NCBI RefSeq assembly: GCF_016741855.1
Contig: NZ_JAERRH010000006.1
Location: 372,001 to 436,000 of the forward strand
Direction: 5' to 3'
Source: Streptomyces musisoli
GTDB lineage: Bacteria > Actinomycetota > Actinomycetes > Streptomycetales > Streptomycetaceae
DNA length: 64,000 nucleotides
Shown: piece by piece, positions 7,702-15,605 of the stretch
How positions within the stretch are numbered: the first letter of the stretch is position 1
How the letters are laid out: each line of letters begins with the position of its first letter
Position numbers and translations under genes: made by a program
The notes under the pieces: generated by a model
Databases searched by the model: none
What the model was told of the DNA's origin: nothing
What the model saw: only the letters and a program-made list of their open reading frames with translations

Positions 7702-8385
7702 TTGAACTTCCTTACCATCGGTCACCGCGGGGTCATGGGCGTCGAGCCCGAGAACACCCTCCGTTCCTTCGTCGCCGCGCAGCAGGCCGGCCTCGACCTG
7801 ATCGAACTCGATCTGCACCTGAGCAAGGACGGTGCCCTGGTCGTCATGCACGACGCAGAGGTGGACCGTACGACCGACGGCTCCGGACCGATCGCCGAGA
7901 AGACCCTCGCCGAGCTGCGCGCCCTGGACGCGGGCCGCGGGGAGCGGGTGCCGGTGTTCGAGGAGGTCCTGGAGGCGGTGCGCACGCCGCTTCAGGCCGA
8001 GATCAAGGATGTGGCCGCGGCGCGGGCGCTGGCGGAGGTGATGCGCGCGCAGGACCTGACCGCGCGGGTGGAGGTCTCCTCGTTCGACGACGCCGCGGTC
8101 GCCGAGATCGCGCGCCAGGTGCCGGGCGTGCGCACCGCGCTGATCGCGAGCCGGTACGGCACCGATGTCGTGGACCGCGCCGTCGCCGTGGGTGCCGCGA
8201 CCGTGTGCCTCGACATCCGCCGGCTGACCCTGGAGGTCGTCGAGCACGCGCGCGCGTCCGGGCTGCGGATCATCGGCTGGGTGGTCAACACGCAGGAGCA
8301 TCTGCGGCTGGTGCGTGCGCTGGAGCTGGACGGGGCGACGACCGACTTCCCGGAGATCAAACGCACCGGGCGTTTCACGGCGTAG
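7702..8385 (+). CDS. Glycerophosphodiester phosphodiesterase
   Basis: A 227-residue GDPD-domain enzyme that hydrolyses glycerophosphodiesters to glycerol-3-phosphate and an alcohol. The active-site blocks are clear: GHRGVMGVEPENTLRSF (His8, Glu-Asn), IELDLHLSKDGALVVMHD (Glu and Asp metal ligands and the second catalytic His), LQAEIKD and the C-terminal GWVVNTQEHL. It has no signal peptide, so it is probably intracellular. The start is a TTG at 7702 with GGAAGCGAG upstream. It ends convergently with the GNAT gene across a gap holding an 8-base repeat. Confidence 0.9.
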   Translation: MNFLTIGHRGVMGVEPENTLRSFVAAQQAGLDLIELDLHLSKDGALVVMHDAEVDRTTDGSGPIAEKTLAELRALDAGRGERVPVFEEVLEAVRTPLQAEIKDVAAARALAEVMRAQDLTARVEVSSFDDAAVAEIARQVPGVRTALIASRYGTDVVDRAVAVGAATVCLDIRRLTLEVVEHARASGLRIIGWVVNTQEHLRLVRALELDGATTDFPEIKRTGRFTA

Positions 8386-8522
8386 GCGACGCGGCGCCAC
8401 GGCACAGGCACGCCACCCCATCACGGCGTCGGCGCCCACGCCGGGGCACGGTGCAGGCGCCGCCGCACAATGCAGGCGTCGCGGCATGGTCCGGGGATCG
8501 CGCCATGCCGTGGGAGCTACGC

Positions 8523-8562
8523 TGTCACGCCGTCACGCCGTCACGCCGTCACGCCGTCACGC
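8523..8562. repeat. Tandem 8-base repeat, CGTCACGC
   Basis: Four perfect copies of CGTCACGC (8531-8562) follow one copy with a single change (8523-8530). The array lies in the convergent gap between GDPD and GNAT and touches the GNAT stop codon. No hairpin terminator is evident in this gap. Confidence 0.9.
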
Positions 8563-9102
8563 TCACGCGAGTTCCTTGACCAGCAGCTCGAACTGCAGGT
8601 CGTCGCGCTGCGGGATGCCGAAGCGTTCGTCGCCGTACGGGAACGGGGTCATCTTTCCCGTACGGCGGTAGCCGCGCCGCTCGTACCAGGCGATCAGGTC
8701 GTCGCGCACGGAGATCACCGTCATGTGCATCTCCGTGACGCCCCAGGTCTCGCGCGAGACCCGCTCCGCCTCCGCTATGACGACCTTGCCCAGGCCCGCG
8801 CCCTGGAGGGTGGGGCTCACCGCGAACATGCCGAAGTAGGCGTGGACCCCGCGGTGTTCCAGCTGGCAGCAGGCGACGATCCGGCCGCCCTGCTCGACGG
8901 TGAGCAGCCGGCTGTCCGGCGCCTTGATCACCTGGCGTACGCCTTCGGGGTCGGTCCGCTGCCCCTCCAGGATGTCCGCCTCGGTGGTCCACCCGGCCCG
9001 GCTGCTGTCCCCGCGGTAGGCGGACTCGATCAGCTCGACGAGGGCGTCGACGTCGGCGTCGGTGGCATCGCGGAAGACGAGGGCGGCGGCGGGGTTGTCC
9101 AT
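8563..9102 (-). CDS. GNAT family N-acetyltransferase
   Basis: A 179-residue protein spanning one GNAT domain. The acetyl-CoA pyrophosphate loop is VSPTLQGAGLGKVVIAEAE (QGAGLG), followed by the fourth motif AWYERRGYRRTGKMTPFPYG. The substrate is unknown. The ATG at 9102 (MDNPAAALVFRDATDAD) has GGAGACC upstream and gives the standard N-terminus; the open frame continues 44 codons further but that part has no conserved content. It is divergent from the VOC gene with only 70 bases between starts. Confidence 0.87.
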   Translation of the reverse strand: MDNPAAALVFRDATDADVDALVELIESAYRGDSSRAGWTTEADILEGQRTDPEGVRQVIKAPDSRLLTVEQGGRIVACCQLEHRGVHAYFGMFAVSPTLQGAGLGKVVIAEAERVSRETWGVTEMHMTVISVRDDLIAWYERRGYRRTGKMTPFPYGDERFGIPQRDDLQFELLVKELA

Positions 9103-9172
9103 GACGGTGGTCTCCGATCTCGGGCGTGCTGAGCCACCGATGAGGGTATCGCTGCCGCTAGGCTCCCCCCGC

Positions 9173-9565
9173 ATGGTGCATGTACTCAGCAGCCGGACCC
9201 TGCTCCGGCCCTCCGATCCCGAGCGCTCCCGCACGTTCTACGGCGAGCAGCTCGGGCTGTCCGTCTACCGCGAGTTCGGTACCGGTCCCGAGCGCGGCAC
9301 GGTGTACTTCCTCGGCGGCGGTTTCCTGGAGGTCTCCGGCCGGTCCGACGGCCCGCCCTCGCCGGCGGTGCGGCTGTGGCTCCAGGTCGAGGACGTGACG
9401 GCGGCGGGCGAGGAACTTCGGGCCCGGGGCGTCGAGATCGTCCGGCCCGCGCTGAAGGAGCCGTGGGGCCTGGTCGAGATGTGGATCGCCGACCCGGACG
9501 GCACCCCGATCGTCCTGGTGGAGATCCCGTCGGACCACCCGCTGCGCTACCGGCCCGGTATCTAG
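9173..9565 (+). CDS. VOC family (glyoxalase/bleomycin resistance-like) protein
   Basis: A 130-residue single VOC domain of two beta-alpha-beta-beta-beta modules. Visible marks are SRTLLRPSDPERSRTFYGEQLGL, GTVYFLGGGFLEV, and the closing WGLVEMWIADPDGTPIVLVEIP, which carries the usual metal-ligand Glu near the end. Such proteins are metal-dependent lyases, dioxygenases or drug-binding proteins; the substrate cannot be told. The ATG at 9173 is taken as the start; there is no strong ribosome site, only CGCTAGGC nearby. Confidence 0.85.
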   Translation: MVHVLSSRTLLRPSDPERSRTFYGEQLGLSVYREFGTGPERGTVYFLGGGFLEVSGRSDGPPSPAVRLWLQVEDVTAAGEELRARGVEIVRPALKEPWGLVEMWIADPDGTPIVLVEIPSDHPLRYRPGI

Positions 9566-9566
9566 A

Positions 9567-9599
9567 CCGACCGCCCCACGTCGTGTCGGGGGCGGTCGG
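9567..9599. terminator. Bidirectional hairpin terminator
   Basis: CCGACCGCCCC (9567-9577) pairs with GGGGCGGTCGG (9589-9599) around an 11-base loop. It starts two bases past the VOC stop and ends 13 bases before the stop of the convergent antiporter gene, so it can serve both. Confidence 0.8.
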
Positions 9600-9611
9600 G
9601 TCGGGGCGGGC

Positions 9612-10898
9612 CTATACGGCGGGGCCGGTCGCGCGTTCGGGTGCTTCGGTGTGGTCGGTGTCCCCGGCGGCTTCGGCCGTGGCGCCGTCGTGACCGGTGG
9701 GGCGGCCCAGCAGCCAGGTCAGCAGCGGACCCGCCATCGCGGTGGTCACCACGGCCATGACGACCATGAGCGAGTAGAGCTCCTGATCGAGGTAGCCCAG
9801 TTGCAGACCCACGTTGAGGACGATGAGTTCGGTCAGGCCACGCGTGTTCATCAAGGTGGCCAGCGCGGCCGACTGCCGTAGCGGCATGCGGTTGACGCGG
9901 GCGGCGGCGAACGCGCCGACGAACTTTCCGCCGACGGCCACCAGCAGGATGAGCCCGAGGTCCCCGAGCCCGCTCGCGTCGAGTCCGGACAGGTCGACCT
10001 TGAGACCGGCGACCAGGAAGAACACCGGCAGGAGCAGGGTGCCGCTCATCTGACCGAGGCGCTCGTGCACGTCACGACGGAGCCGCTCGGTGCCGGAGCG
10101 CGGCAGCACGACGCCGAAGAGGAACGCGCCGAAGATGTAGTGCAGGCCCAGCCATTCGGTGGCGGCGGCGGACAGGAGCAGGCCGGCGAGGATGCCGGCG
10201 AAGACGGTCGGGGTGAGCCGGGGCGACGGCAGGCGGTCCGCCAGGCGGCGCAGGGCGGGGCGCACCAGGAACAGCATGCCCAGCAGGTAGGGGATGGCGA
10301 GCAGCATCCGCCACTGGTCGGGACCTGCCGAACCACTGATCGCGACGACGGCGGCGAGCAGGGCCCAGGCGAGGACGTCGTCGATGGCGGCGCAGGCCAA
10401 CGCGACCACGCCCAGCGGGGTGCCGGCCATGTTCCGGTCGGTGAGGATCCTGGCCAGCACCGGGAACGCGGTGATCGACATGGCGATGCCCAGGAAGAGC
10501 AGGAACGCCGTCTTGTCGTCGGTGCCGTAGTCGTCCATCAGGTAGAGCCCGAGGGCGGCGCCGAGGCCGAACGGCAGCAGGATGGAGCTCAACGAGACGC
10601 TGGGGGCGATCGCTCCGCTCCCCCGGATCAGGGCCGCGTCCCACTCCAGTCCGACGATGAACATGAAGACGGCGACACCGACCGCGGCCAGCGCGCTGAG
10701 CAGGGGCCGTATGTCGGCGGGTAACAGGGTGTCGGAGATCGCCCCGTGGAAGAGGGTCGGTCCGAGCGCGATGCCGGCCAGGACTTCGCCGATCACCGCC
10801 GGCTGGCCCAGGCGCCGGGCCAGTGCGCCGAGCAGGCGCGCCAGGACGACCATGGCGGCGAGGCCGACCAGGAGTGCGGTGGTCTGGTGCGTGGTCAT
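9612..10898 (-). CDS. Cation:proton antiporter, Kef/CPA2 type
   Basis: A 428-residue integral membrane protein with about 12 hydrophobic segments and no C-terminal nucleotide-binding domain. The N-terminus has LGQPAVIGEVLAGIALGP, the classic CPA2 first motif; ACAAIDDVLAWALLA carries the paired Asp of the ion site, and FVAGLKVDLSGL and MNTRGLTELIVLNVGL follow. It should exchange Na+ or K+ for protons. The ATG at 10898 has GGAGACC upstream. Codon 59 is TTA (10722-10724), so expression may depend on the bldA tRNA. The 20-residue tail is hydrophilic. A likely promoter lies 140-170 bases upstream. Confidence 0.9.
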   Translation of the reverse strand: MTTHQTTALLVGLAAMVVLARLLGALARRLGQPAVIGEVLAGIALGPTLFHGAISDTLLPADIRPLLSALAAVGVAVFMFIVGLEWDAALIRGSGAIAPSVSLSSILLPFGLGAALGLYLMDDYGTDDKTAFLLFLGIAMSITAFPVLARILTDRNMAGTPLGVVALACAAIDDVLAWALLAAVVAISGSAGPDQWRMLLAIPYLLGMLFLVRPALRRLADRLPSPRLTPTVFAGILAGLLLSAAATEWLGLHYIFGAFLFGVVLPRSGTERLRRDVHERLGQMSGTLLLPVFFLVAGLKVDLSGLDASGLGDLGLILLVAVGGKFVGAFAAARVNRMPLRQSAALATLMNTRGLTELIVLNVGLQLGYLDQELYSLMVVMAVVTTAMAGPLLTWLLGRPTGHDGATAEAAGDTDHTEAPERATGPAV

Positions 10899-11037
10899 GC
10901 CACAGGTCTCCGTCCATTGCGCTCCGGCCCGCCCCCTGTGCTGGACGTGGCCGAGCAAGGTGGGCAGGTGGGCGATCCGGAGCGGTGCCGGACGGTGTGG
11001 AACGAACCCGACCGATACGGGCTGTCAGGCGGTCATG

Positions 11038-11067
11038 AATATGGCAGGCCGGTCCGGCGGTATTCAA
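11038..11067 (-). promoter_or_regulatory. Candidate promoter of the antiporter gene
   Basis: On the minus strand TTGAAT (11067-11062) is followed after 18 bases by CATATT (11043-11038). It lies about 140 bases before the antiporter start, which would give a long leader of about 130 bases. I see no riboswitch fold in that leader. Confidence 0.45.
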
Positions 11068-11139
11068 CCCTTAGTCATATGTGCAAGCCACGGATACGGT
11101 CGTCGGCCGCTGGTCGGCGGAGTGCGGCCCCGGGCGGCC

Positions 11140-11721
11140 TCAAGCGCGCGGCGCGCCCCCCAGGCCCTCCAAGCGTCCCAGCAACTCGGCGAGCAGACCG
11201 GCGAGTTCACCCTGTCCGTCCGGCTCCAGGACGGCCAGGACGGCCGTCTCGTAGGCGAGTTGCTCGGGGAGGATGCCGTCGACCAGTTCACGGCCGGCGT
11301 CGGTGAGACGGACGTGGGCGACGCGGCGGTCGCGGGTGTCGCCGCGCCGCTCCACGAGGCCGCGCTCGGCCAGCTGCTTGAGCCGCTTGGTGACGGCGGC
11401 CCCGGAGGAGAAGGTCTCCCGGACCAGCTCGCCCGGGGTCAGTTCGTGGCCGGTGCGGCGGAGCGCGCCGAGCAGGTCGAACTCGGCGCGGCTCAGGCCG
11501 GCCCGGCGCAGCGGCGCGTCCTCGGCCTGCTGGAGCAGGGCGGCGCAGCGGTTGATCCGGCCGATGATCTCCATGGGGCCGGTGTCCAGCTGAGGATGGA
11601 CGGTCTGCCACTGGCGGACGACGGCGGAGACGGTGTCGCTCCGCCCGGGGCCGGTGTCGCCCCCGGGCCGGGCACCGGTCGTGTCTCCCGCGGGCGTCGG
11701 CCCGCCGTTCGTCGCCGTCAT
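11140..11721 (-). CDS. MarR family transcriptional regulator
   Basis: A 193-residue winged-helix repressor. A disordered Gly/Pro/Thr-rich tail of about 30 residues precedes the MarR core: GLSRAEFDLLGALRRTG, LVRETFSSGAAVTKRLKQLAERGLVERR (recognition helix) and DRRVAHVRLTDAGRELVD (wing). GGAGGA lies about 10 bases before the ATG at 11721. That ATG overlaps the TGA that ends the shifted frame of the upstream FUSC gene (ATGA), so the two are coupled. The palindrome at 13411-13428 before FUSC is its likely operator. Confidence 0.88.
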   Translation of the reverse strand: MTATNGGPTPAGDTTGARPGGDTGPGRSDTVSAVVRQWQTVHPQLDTGPMEIIGRINRCAALLQQAEDAPLRRAGLSRAEFDLLGALRRTGHELTPGELVRETFSSGAAVTKRLKQLAERGLVERRGDTRDRRVAHVRLTDAGRELVDGILPEQLAYETAVLAVLEPDGQGELAGLLAELLGRLEGLGGAPRA

Positions 11722-12045
11722 GGCCGCATGTCCTCCGTCGTCCTGCCCGGGCCCTGGTCCCGGGATCGGTCCTGCGGTACGAGCCCCTGACGTCGTACCG
11801 TCGCCGCGAGCGTACGGTGTCCGGCCTGCTCGGCGAGCACGACCCGCTCCGCCGGCAGTGCGCGCTGCCACCACTCGCCGGCTGCGGCGTCGGCCGTGGT
11901 CCGCAGATCGACCAGGGCGGCGGCGAGAGCGCGGCCGGCGGACTCCAGGGCGCGAGGCGCCGGGTGCGGCTCGGCGAGCAGGCGGGCGGCGGTCTCCCGG
12001 GCGCGCTCGGCCGCGGTCAGCGCGTGCCCAGGCGGTCGCCCGCGC
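11718..12045 (-). pseudogene. Out-of-frame 3' part of the FUSC transporter gene
   Basis: About 105 codons in the frame one base off from the FUSC gene read LTAAERARETAARLLAEPH, RALAAALVDLRTTADAAAGEWWQRALPAERV and RTLAATVRRQGLV. This is the helical cytoplasmic tail I expect at the end of this FUSC family, not random shadow sequence. Its stop overlaps the MarR start as ATGA, which is how an intact FUSC gene would end. So the FUSC frame is broken by one base between about 12017 and 12045. Whether this is a true mutation, a sequencing error or programmed frameshifting cannot be told here. Confidence 0.75.
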
Positions 12046-13393
12046 GCCGGTTGGTGACGGCGACGGCGGCGACGAAGCCGGCCAGCGCGCCGACGAGGGT
12101 GTCCGCGACCCGGTCGGTGATCAGCTCGGCCGGGTCCTGGGTGCGGGCGAACTCGGTGATGAGCAGGGCCATCGGGGTGACGCAGACGCTGCCCAGCCAG
12201 TAGTTGCGGCCGATGAGGGCCTCCGCGCCGAAGTTGAGGGCGACACAGCACAGCACCAGGGCGGCGGGGTGCAGGTGGGCCAGCGGCGCCAGGACGGCGA
12301 AGGCGAGGACGCCGAGGAGGTTGCCCACGACCCGCTGGACGCCCCGGCTCCAGGTGAGCGTGACGTTGGCCTGGTAGAGGGAGGCCGCGGTCACCAGCGC
12401 CCAGTAGGGGCGGCCGACGCCGAGGGCGAGGGCGGCGTATCCGGCGAGGGCGCAGCCGAGCGCGGTGCGGGCGGCGATCGGCGCGAAGGGGGTGAGGCGG
12501 TGCCACGGCGAGCCGGGCGGCAGGCCGCGTTCGGCGGCCACGCCGAGGAGTTCGTCGGCGGACTCGCGCGGCTGCCCGGCACGCGGGACCGGGCCGGTGC
12601 CGTGCAGCCCGCGGGCCCACGCGCGCAGCCGCGCGGGGTCGGTGTCGGCGGGCGCGGCGAGCGCGACCTCGGCGCGGACGAGGAGTCGTTCGAGGGCGCG
12701 CCGGGTGGGGTCGGGGCGGGCACCGGATGCGAGCAGCGACTGCCAGGCGGCGTGGATCGCCGCGGCGCTCACGGCGCGGGCCCGGGCGTGACCGTCGCCG
12801 GTGCCGCGCGTGTCCGCGTATCCGGCGGTGGCGTTCAGCGCCTGGGCGGTGGCGCGGCGTTCGGGACCGTGGGGGCGGAGCAGCCCGGGTGCCATGCCGA
12901 CCAGCCAGGCCCAGACTCCCGCGGCCAGGGCCAGCCCGATGTGTTCCGGAACCTGTCCGAGGGTCTGCGGCGCGAAGAGGGAGGCGGAGCTGACGAAGGT
13001 GAGGACCACGTTGCCGGGCGGCCCGGTGCGGGTGGCGTCGCTCACCGTCTTCTGCACGGCCGCGAGGGCGGCGCCGACGGTGACGAGGACGACGGCGTTC
13101 GTGGTGAGCGCCGCGGCGAGCAGGGCGAGCGCGAGGCCGCCGACCATACCGAGCACCACCCAGGCCAGGGCGCGGGCCCGGGCGGCGTAGGGCCGGTTGT
13201 GGCCGTAGAGGGCGCACAACGATCCGGCCATCGTGTACATGGCTAGATCGAGGCGGCCGAGCGCGAGCAGCGTGAGGTTGGGCGGGGCGATCGCGGCGAC
13301 CGCGCTCAGCGCGGGCTTGAACCAGATGTCGGAGGGGCGTCCGAGGCGGAGGGCTGCGGCGAGGGGGAGACGGTGGGGGGTCGCACTGCTCAT
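12017..13393 (-). CDS. FUSC family membrane transporter, truncated by a frameshift
   Basis: The open frame gives 458 residues with two membrane bundles: about residues 15-170 (IWFKPALSAVAAIAPPNL onward, LAWVVLGMVGGLALALLAAAL) and about 300-445 (ARTALGCALAGYAALALGVGRPYWALVTAASLYQ, the FUSC signature). Relatives are aromatic-acid or drug exporters of the inner membrane. The frame stops at 12017 with VTNRRAGDRLGTR, but the family tail continues one base out of frame to 11718. The ATG at 13393 has no strong ribosome site. A perfect palindrome lies 18-35 bases upstream. MarR is the next gene. Confidence 0.85.
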   Translation of the reverse strand: MSSATPHRLPLAAALRLGRPSDIWFKPALSAVAAIAPPNLTLLALGRLDLAMYTMAGSLCALYGHNRPYAARARALAWVVLGMVGGLALALLAAALTTNAVVLVTVGAALAAVQKTVSDATRTGPPGNVVLTFVSSASLFAPQTLGQVPEHIGLALAAGVWAWLVGMAPGLLRPHGPERRATAQALNATAGYADTRGTGDGHARARAVSAAAIHAAWQSLLASGARPDPTRRALERLLVRAEVALAAPADTDPARLRAWARGLHGTGPVPRAGQPRESADELLGVAAERGLPPGSPWHRLTPFAPIAARTALGCALAGYAALALGVGRPYWALVTAASLYQANVTLTWSRGVQRVVGNLLGVLAFAVLAPLAHLHPAALVLCCVALNFGAEALIGRNYWLGSVCVTPMALLITEFARTQDPAELITDRVADTLVGALAGFVAAVAVTNRRAGDRLGTR

Positions 13394-13410
13394 ACCATCA
13401 ATTTAACATG

Positions 13411-13428
13411 TGTTTTACTGGTAAAACA
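13411..13428. promoter_or_regulatory. Palindromic operator before the FUSC-marR operon
   Basis: TGTTTTAC-TG-GTAAAACA is a perfect inverted repeat with 8-base arms in an AT-rich island (13398-13435), flanked by TAAC (13404-13407) and GTTA (13429-13432). It lies 18 bases upstream of the FUSC start. The size and place suit binding of the MarR protein encoded at the end of the operon. Confidence 0.7.
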
Positions 13429-13568
13429 GTTACTCCGGTGCCGCGCCGCCCCCGCGCTCACCGTCCGTGCTCCCCCGTATGCTCCCCGCGTACCCCCTTG
13501 CGCTCGCGTGCGCTCCGCCGCGCCTGGGCATCGCATCCCTCGACGACCGTCGAGCGGGGAGGTGCCGC

Positions 13569-14120
13569 GTGCCCGGACCGGTGTCGACAGCCTGGCTGCT
13601 GGTCGCGCTGTGCGCGGCGACCGGGGCCTACTGCCTGCTGCGGATGCGCAGCGGCGTCGAGGAGCAGCGCCGGGCCGCGGGCGGCGAGGCGCTGATGGGC
13701 TTCGGCATGGCGGCGATGGCCGTGCCGGCGGCGGTGTTCACACCGCCGAGATGGGCGTGGCCGGTGTACGCGGCCGTGTTCGGCGCGGCGGCCCTGCGCG
13801 CCTTGTGGACCGCGCGCGGCGGCCCGTACCACCTGCACCACCTGGTGGGCAGCGCCGCGATGGTCTACATGGCGGTGGCGATGGCCGTCACCCCGCAGGC
13901 CGACCACCATGCGCACGGCGGCACCGGCGTGCCCCTGCTGACCGGCGTGCTCCTGCTGTACTTCGTGGGCTATGTGCTGCTCTCCGGCGCCCGCCTGGTG
14001 CCCGCCGCCGCCTCGGCGGGCGGGCCGGTGGCGGCCGGCTGGGGCGACCGCCCGGAGGTGGCGCGGGCCTGCCGGCTGTCGATGGGGATCGGCATGGTGG
14101 CCATGCTGCTGGCGATGTGA
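13569..14120 (+). CDS. DUF5134 domain membrane protein
   Basis: A 183-residue protein with five or six hydrophobic segments. It begins MPGPVSTAWLLVALCAATGAYCLLRM. A histidine-rich stretch, GGPYHLHHLVGSAAMVYMAVAMAV followed by ADHHAHGG, suggests metal or heme binding in the membrane; this fits DUF5134, whose function is unknown to me. The GTG at 13569 is chosen because GGGGAGG lies seven bases upstream; a longer frame starting at 13467 adds only a non-hydrophobic tail. The M56 peptidase gene follows 114 bases downstream, a pairing I have seen in Streptomyces. Confidence 0.8.
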   Translation: MPGPVSTAWLLVALCAATGAYCLLRMRSGVEEQRRAAGGEALMGFGMAAMAVPAAVFTPPRWAWPVYAAVFGAAALRALWTARGGPYHLHHLVGSAAMVYMAVAMAVTPQADHHAHGGTGVPLLTGVLLLYFVGYVLLSGARLVPAAASAGGPVAAGWGDRPEVARACRLSMGIGMVAMLLAM

Positions 14121-14234
14121 GCGCCCGGCCCCGACGACGGGGTGGGACAGGCTCCGCGGCGCACGCGTTGTGTGCGTCACTTCGGCGCCGTGGACCGTAC
14201 CGCTGGGCGGTGCGGCGCTCATAGGGTGCTGACC

Positions 14235-15170
14235 ATGATGGTCCCCGTGGCCCTGCTGCTGCTCGGCGCCCTGACCGCCGTCGTCGCCCCGCGGCTGCTC
14301 GCCCGGGCCGACTGGCCCGACCGCGAGCCGGTCGTCGCCCTGTGGGTGTGGCAGTGCGTGGTGGCGGCCGTCCTGCTGTGCTGTGCCCTGTCGATGACGC
14401 TCAGCGCGGCGGCGGCCTGGCAGGCCGTGCGCGGGCCGGTGTTCGCCAGCGCGCCGCGCACGGTCGTGGACGCGTACGCCCTCGGCACGGCCGGCCCCTG
14501 GGCGGCGCCCACCGCCGTGCTGCTCGCCTGCGGCGGCCTGTGGAGCCTGGCGATGCTCGTCCGCGAGGTCGTACGGGCCCGGGCACGGCGGCGTGGACGG
14601 CGGACCGAACTGCTCGTGCGGGCACCGCTGTTGCCGGGCGAGGAGCCGACGGGCGGACGGCTGGTGGTGCTGGAGGGCGACCGTCCCGACGCGTGGTGGC
14701 TGCCCGGCACCGCACCCCGGCTGGTCGTCACCACGGCCGCGCTGCGCCGGCTGAAGGGGCGGCAGCTGGACGCGCTCCTCGCGCACGAGCAGGGGCACGC
14801 GCAGGCCCGGCACGACTGGCTGCTGCACTGTTCGGCAGCGCTGGCGGGCGGGTTCCCGCAGGTCCCGGTGTTCGCCGCGTTCCGCGACGAGATGCACCGG
14901 CTGGTCGAGCTGGCCGCCGACGACATGGCGTCCCGGCGCTTCGGCCGGCTGACGACGGCCCTGGCCCTGGTCGAACTCAACGAGGAACGGGGCGTGTTCG
15001 GCCCCGGACCGATGCCGCAGGCGCACGTGCCGCAGCGCGTGCACCGGCTGCTGACCGCTCCGGACCGCCTGCCGGCACTGCACCGCCTGCGCCTGACGGC
15101 AACGGCCGCGCTCGTCCCGGCACTCCCGGTACTGGTGGCACTGGTGCCCGGACTGCGGGCACTGGGCTGA
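14235..15170 (+). CDS. M56 family (BlaR1-type) membrane metallopeptidase
   Basis: A 311-residue membrane peptidase. Two or three spans occupy the first 120 residues, then a cytoplasmic peptidase domain: LLAHEQGHAQARHDWLL carries the zinc HExxH (His184-His188), and the later EMHRLVELAADDMASRR supplies the third ligand Glu. It ends in a hydrophobic helix (LTATAALVPALPVLVALVPGL). M56 proteins include BlaR1/MecR1 sensors; here no penicillin-binding sensor domain and no BlaI gene are present. The ATG at 14235 follows AGGG by 8 bases. A repeat-filled gap follows. Confidence 0.88.
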   Translation: MMVPVALLLLGALTAVVAPRLLARADWPDREPVVALWVWQCVVAAVLLCCALSMTLSAAAAWQAVRGPVFASAPRTVVDAYALGTAGPWAAPTAVLLACGGLWSLAMLVREVVRARARRRGRRTELLVRAPLLPGEEPTGGRLVVLEGDRPDAWWLPGTAPRLVVTTAALRRLKGRQLDALLAHEQGHAQARHDWLLHCSAALAGGFPQVPVFAAFRDEMHRLVELAADDMASRRFGRLTTALALVELNEERGVFGPGPMPQAHVPQRVHRLLTAPDRLPALHRLRLTATAALVPALPVLVALVPGLRALG

Positions 15171-15605
15171 CGCCGGGGCGGAGCAGCCGGAGCAGGTGAA
15201 CCCGGGTCGAGCCCGCAGCCGCTGATCCCGGGTCAGGTGAGCCCTCACAGGAGAGCCGGAGCGGGTGAGCCGAGGAAGGTGAGCCGGTGGTGGGCTGCGC
15301 CGGTCCCACGGTGCCGGAGCCGGTGGTGGGCTGACGGCCACACGGCGGCGGGCTGCGGGTGGGCGATCCCGAGTCAGGTGAGCCCTTCCAGGGGAGCCAG
15401 AGCCGGTGGCCGGCTGCCGGGTCCCACGGTGCCGGAGCCGGTGGCGGGCTGCCGGGTCCCACGGTGCCGGAGCCGGTGGCGGGCTGCCGGGTCCCACGGT
15501 GCCGGAGCCGGTGGCCGGCTGCCGGGTCCCAAGGCGGCGGGCTACGGGGGGGATCCCGGTCATGCCGGTCTTGGCCGTGGCCTCCCGATCAACAAGGATC
15601 GCGGC
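15171..15605. repeat. Repeat-filled gap with three tandem 35-base units
   Basis: This 435-base gap between the M56 and PAP2 genes holds no gene I can support. Three tandem 35-base units lie at 15419-15453, 15454-15488 and 15489-15523 (start GGGTCCCACGG, end GCGGGCTGCC or CCGGCTGCC), with partial units on both sides (about 15300-15334 and 15524-15541). A second motif, GATCCCGGGTCAGGTGAGCC, at about 15224 recurs with one change at about 15366, so a longer block was also duplicated. AAGGA before the PAP2 start is the only expression signal seen. Confidence 0.85.

Noticed and set aside
10899..11139. Possible riboswitch in the antiporter leader
   Set aside because: The long leader is suggestive, but no conserved riboswitch core or strong fold could be recognised.
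15419..15541. Possible CRISPR array
   Set aside because: The 35-base units are directly adjacent with no unique spacers, and no cas genes are in the window. It is a plain tandem repeat. The same applies to the arrays at 8523 and 43069.
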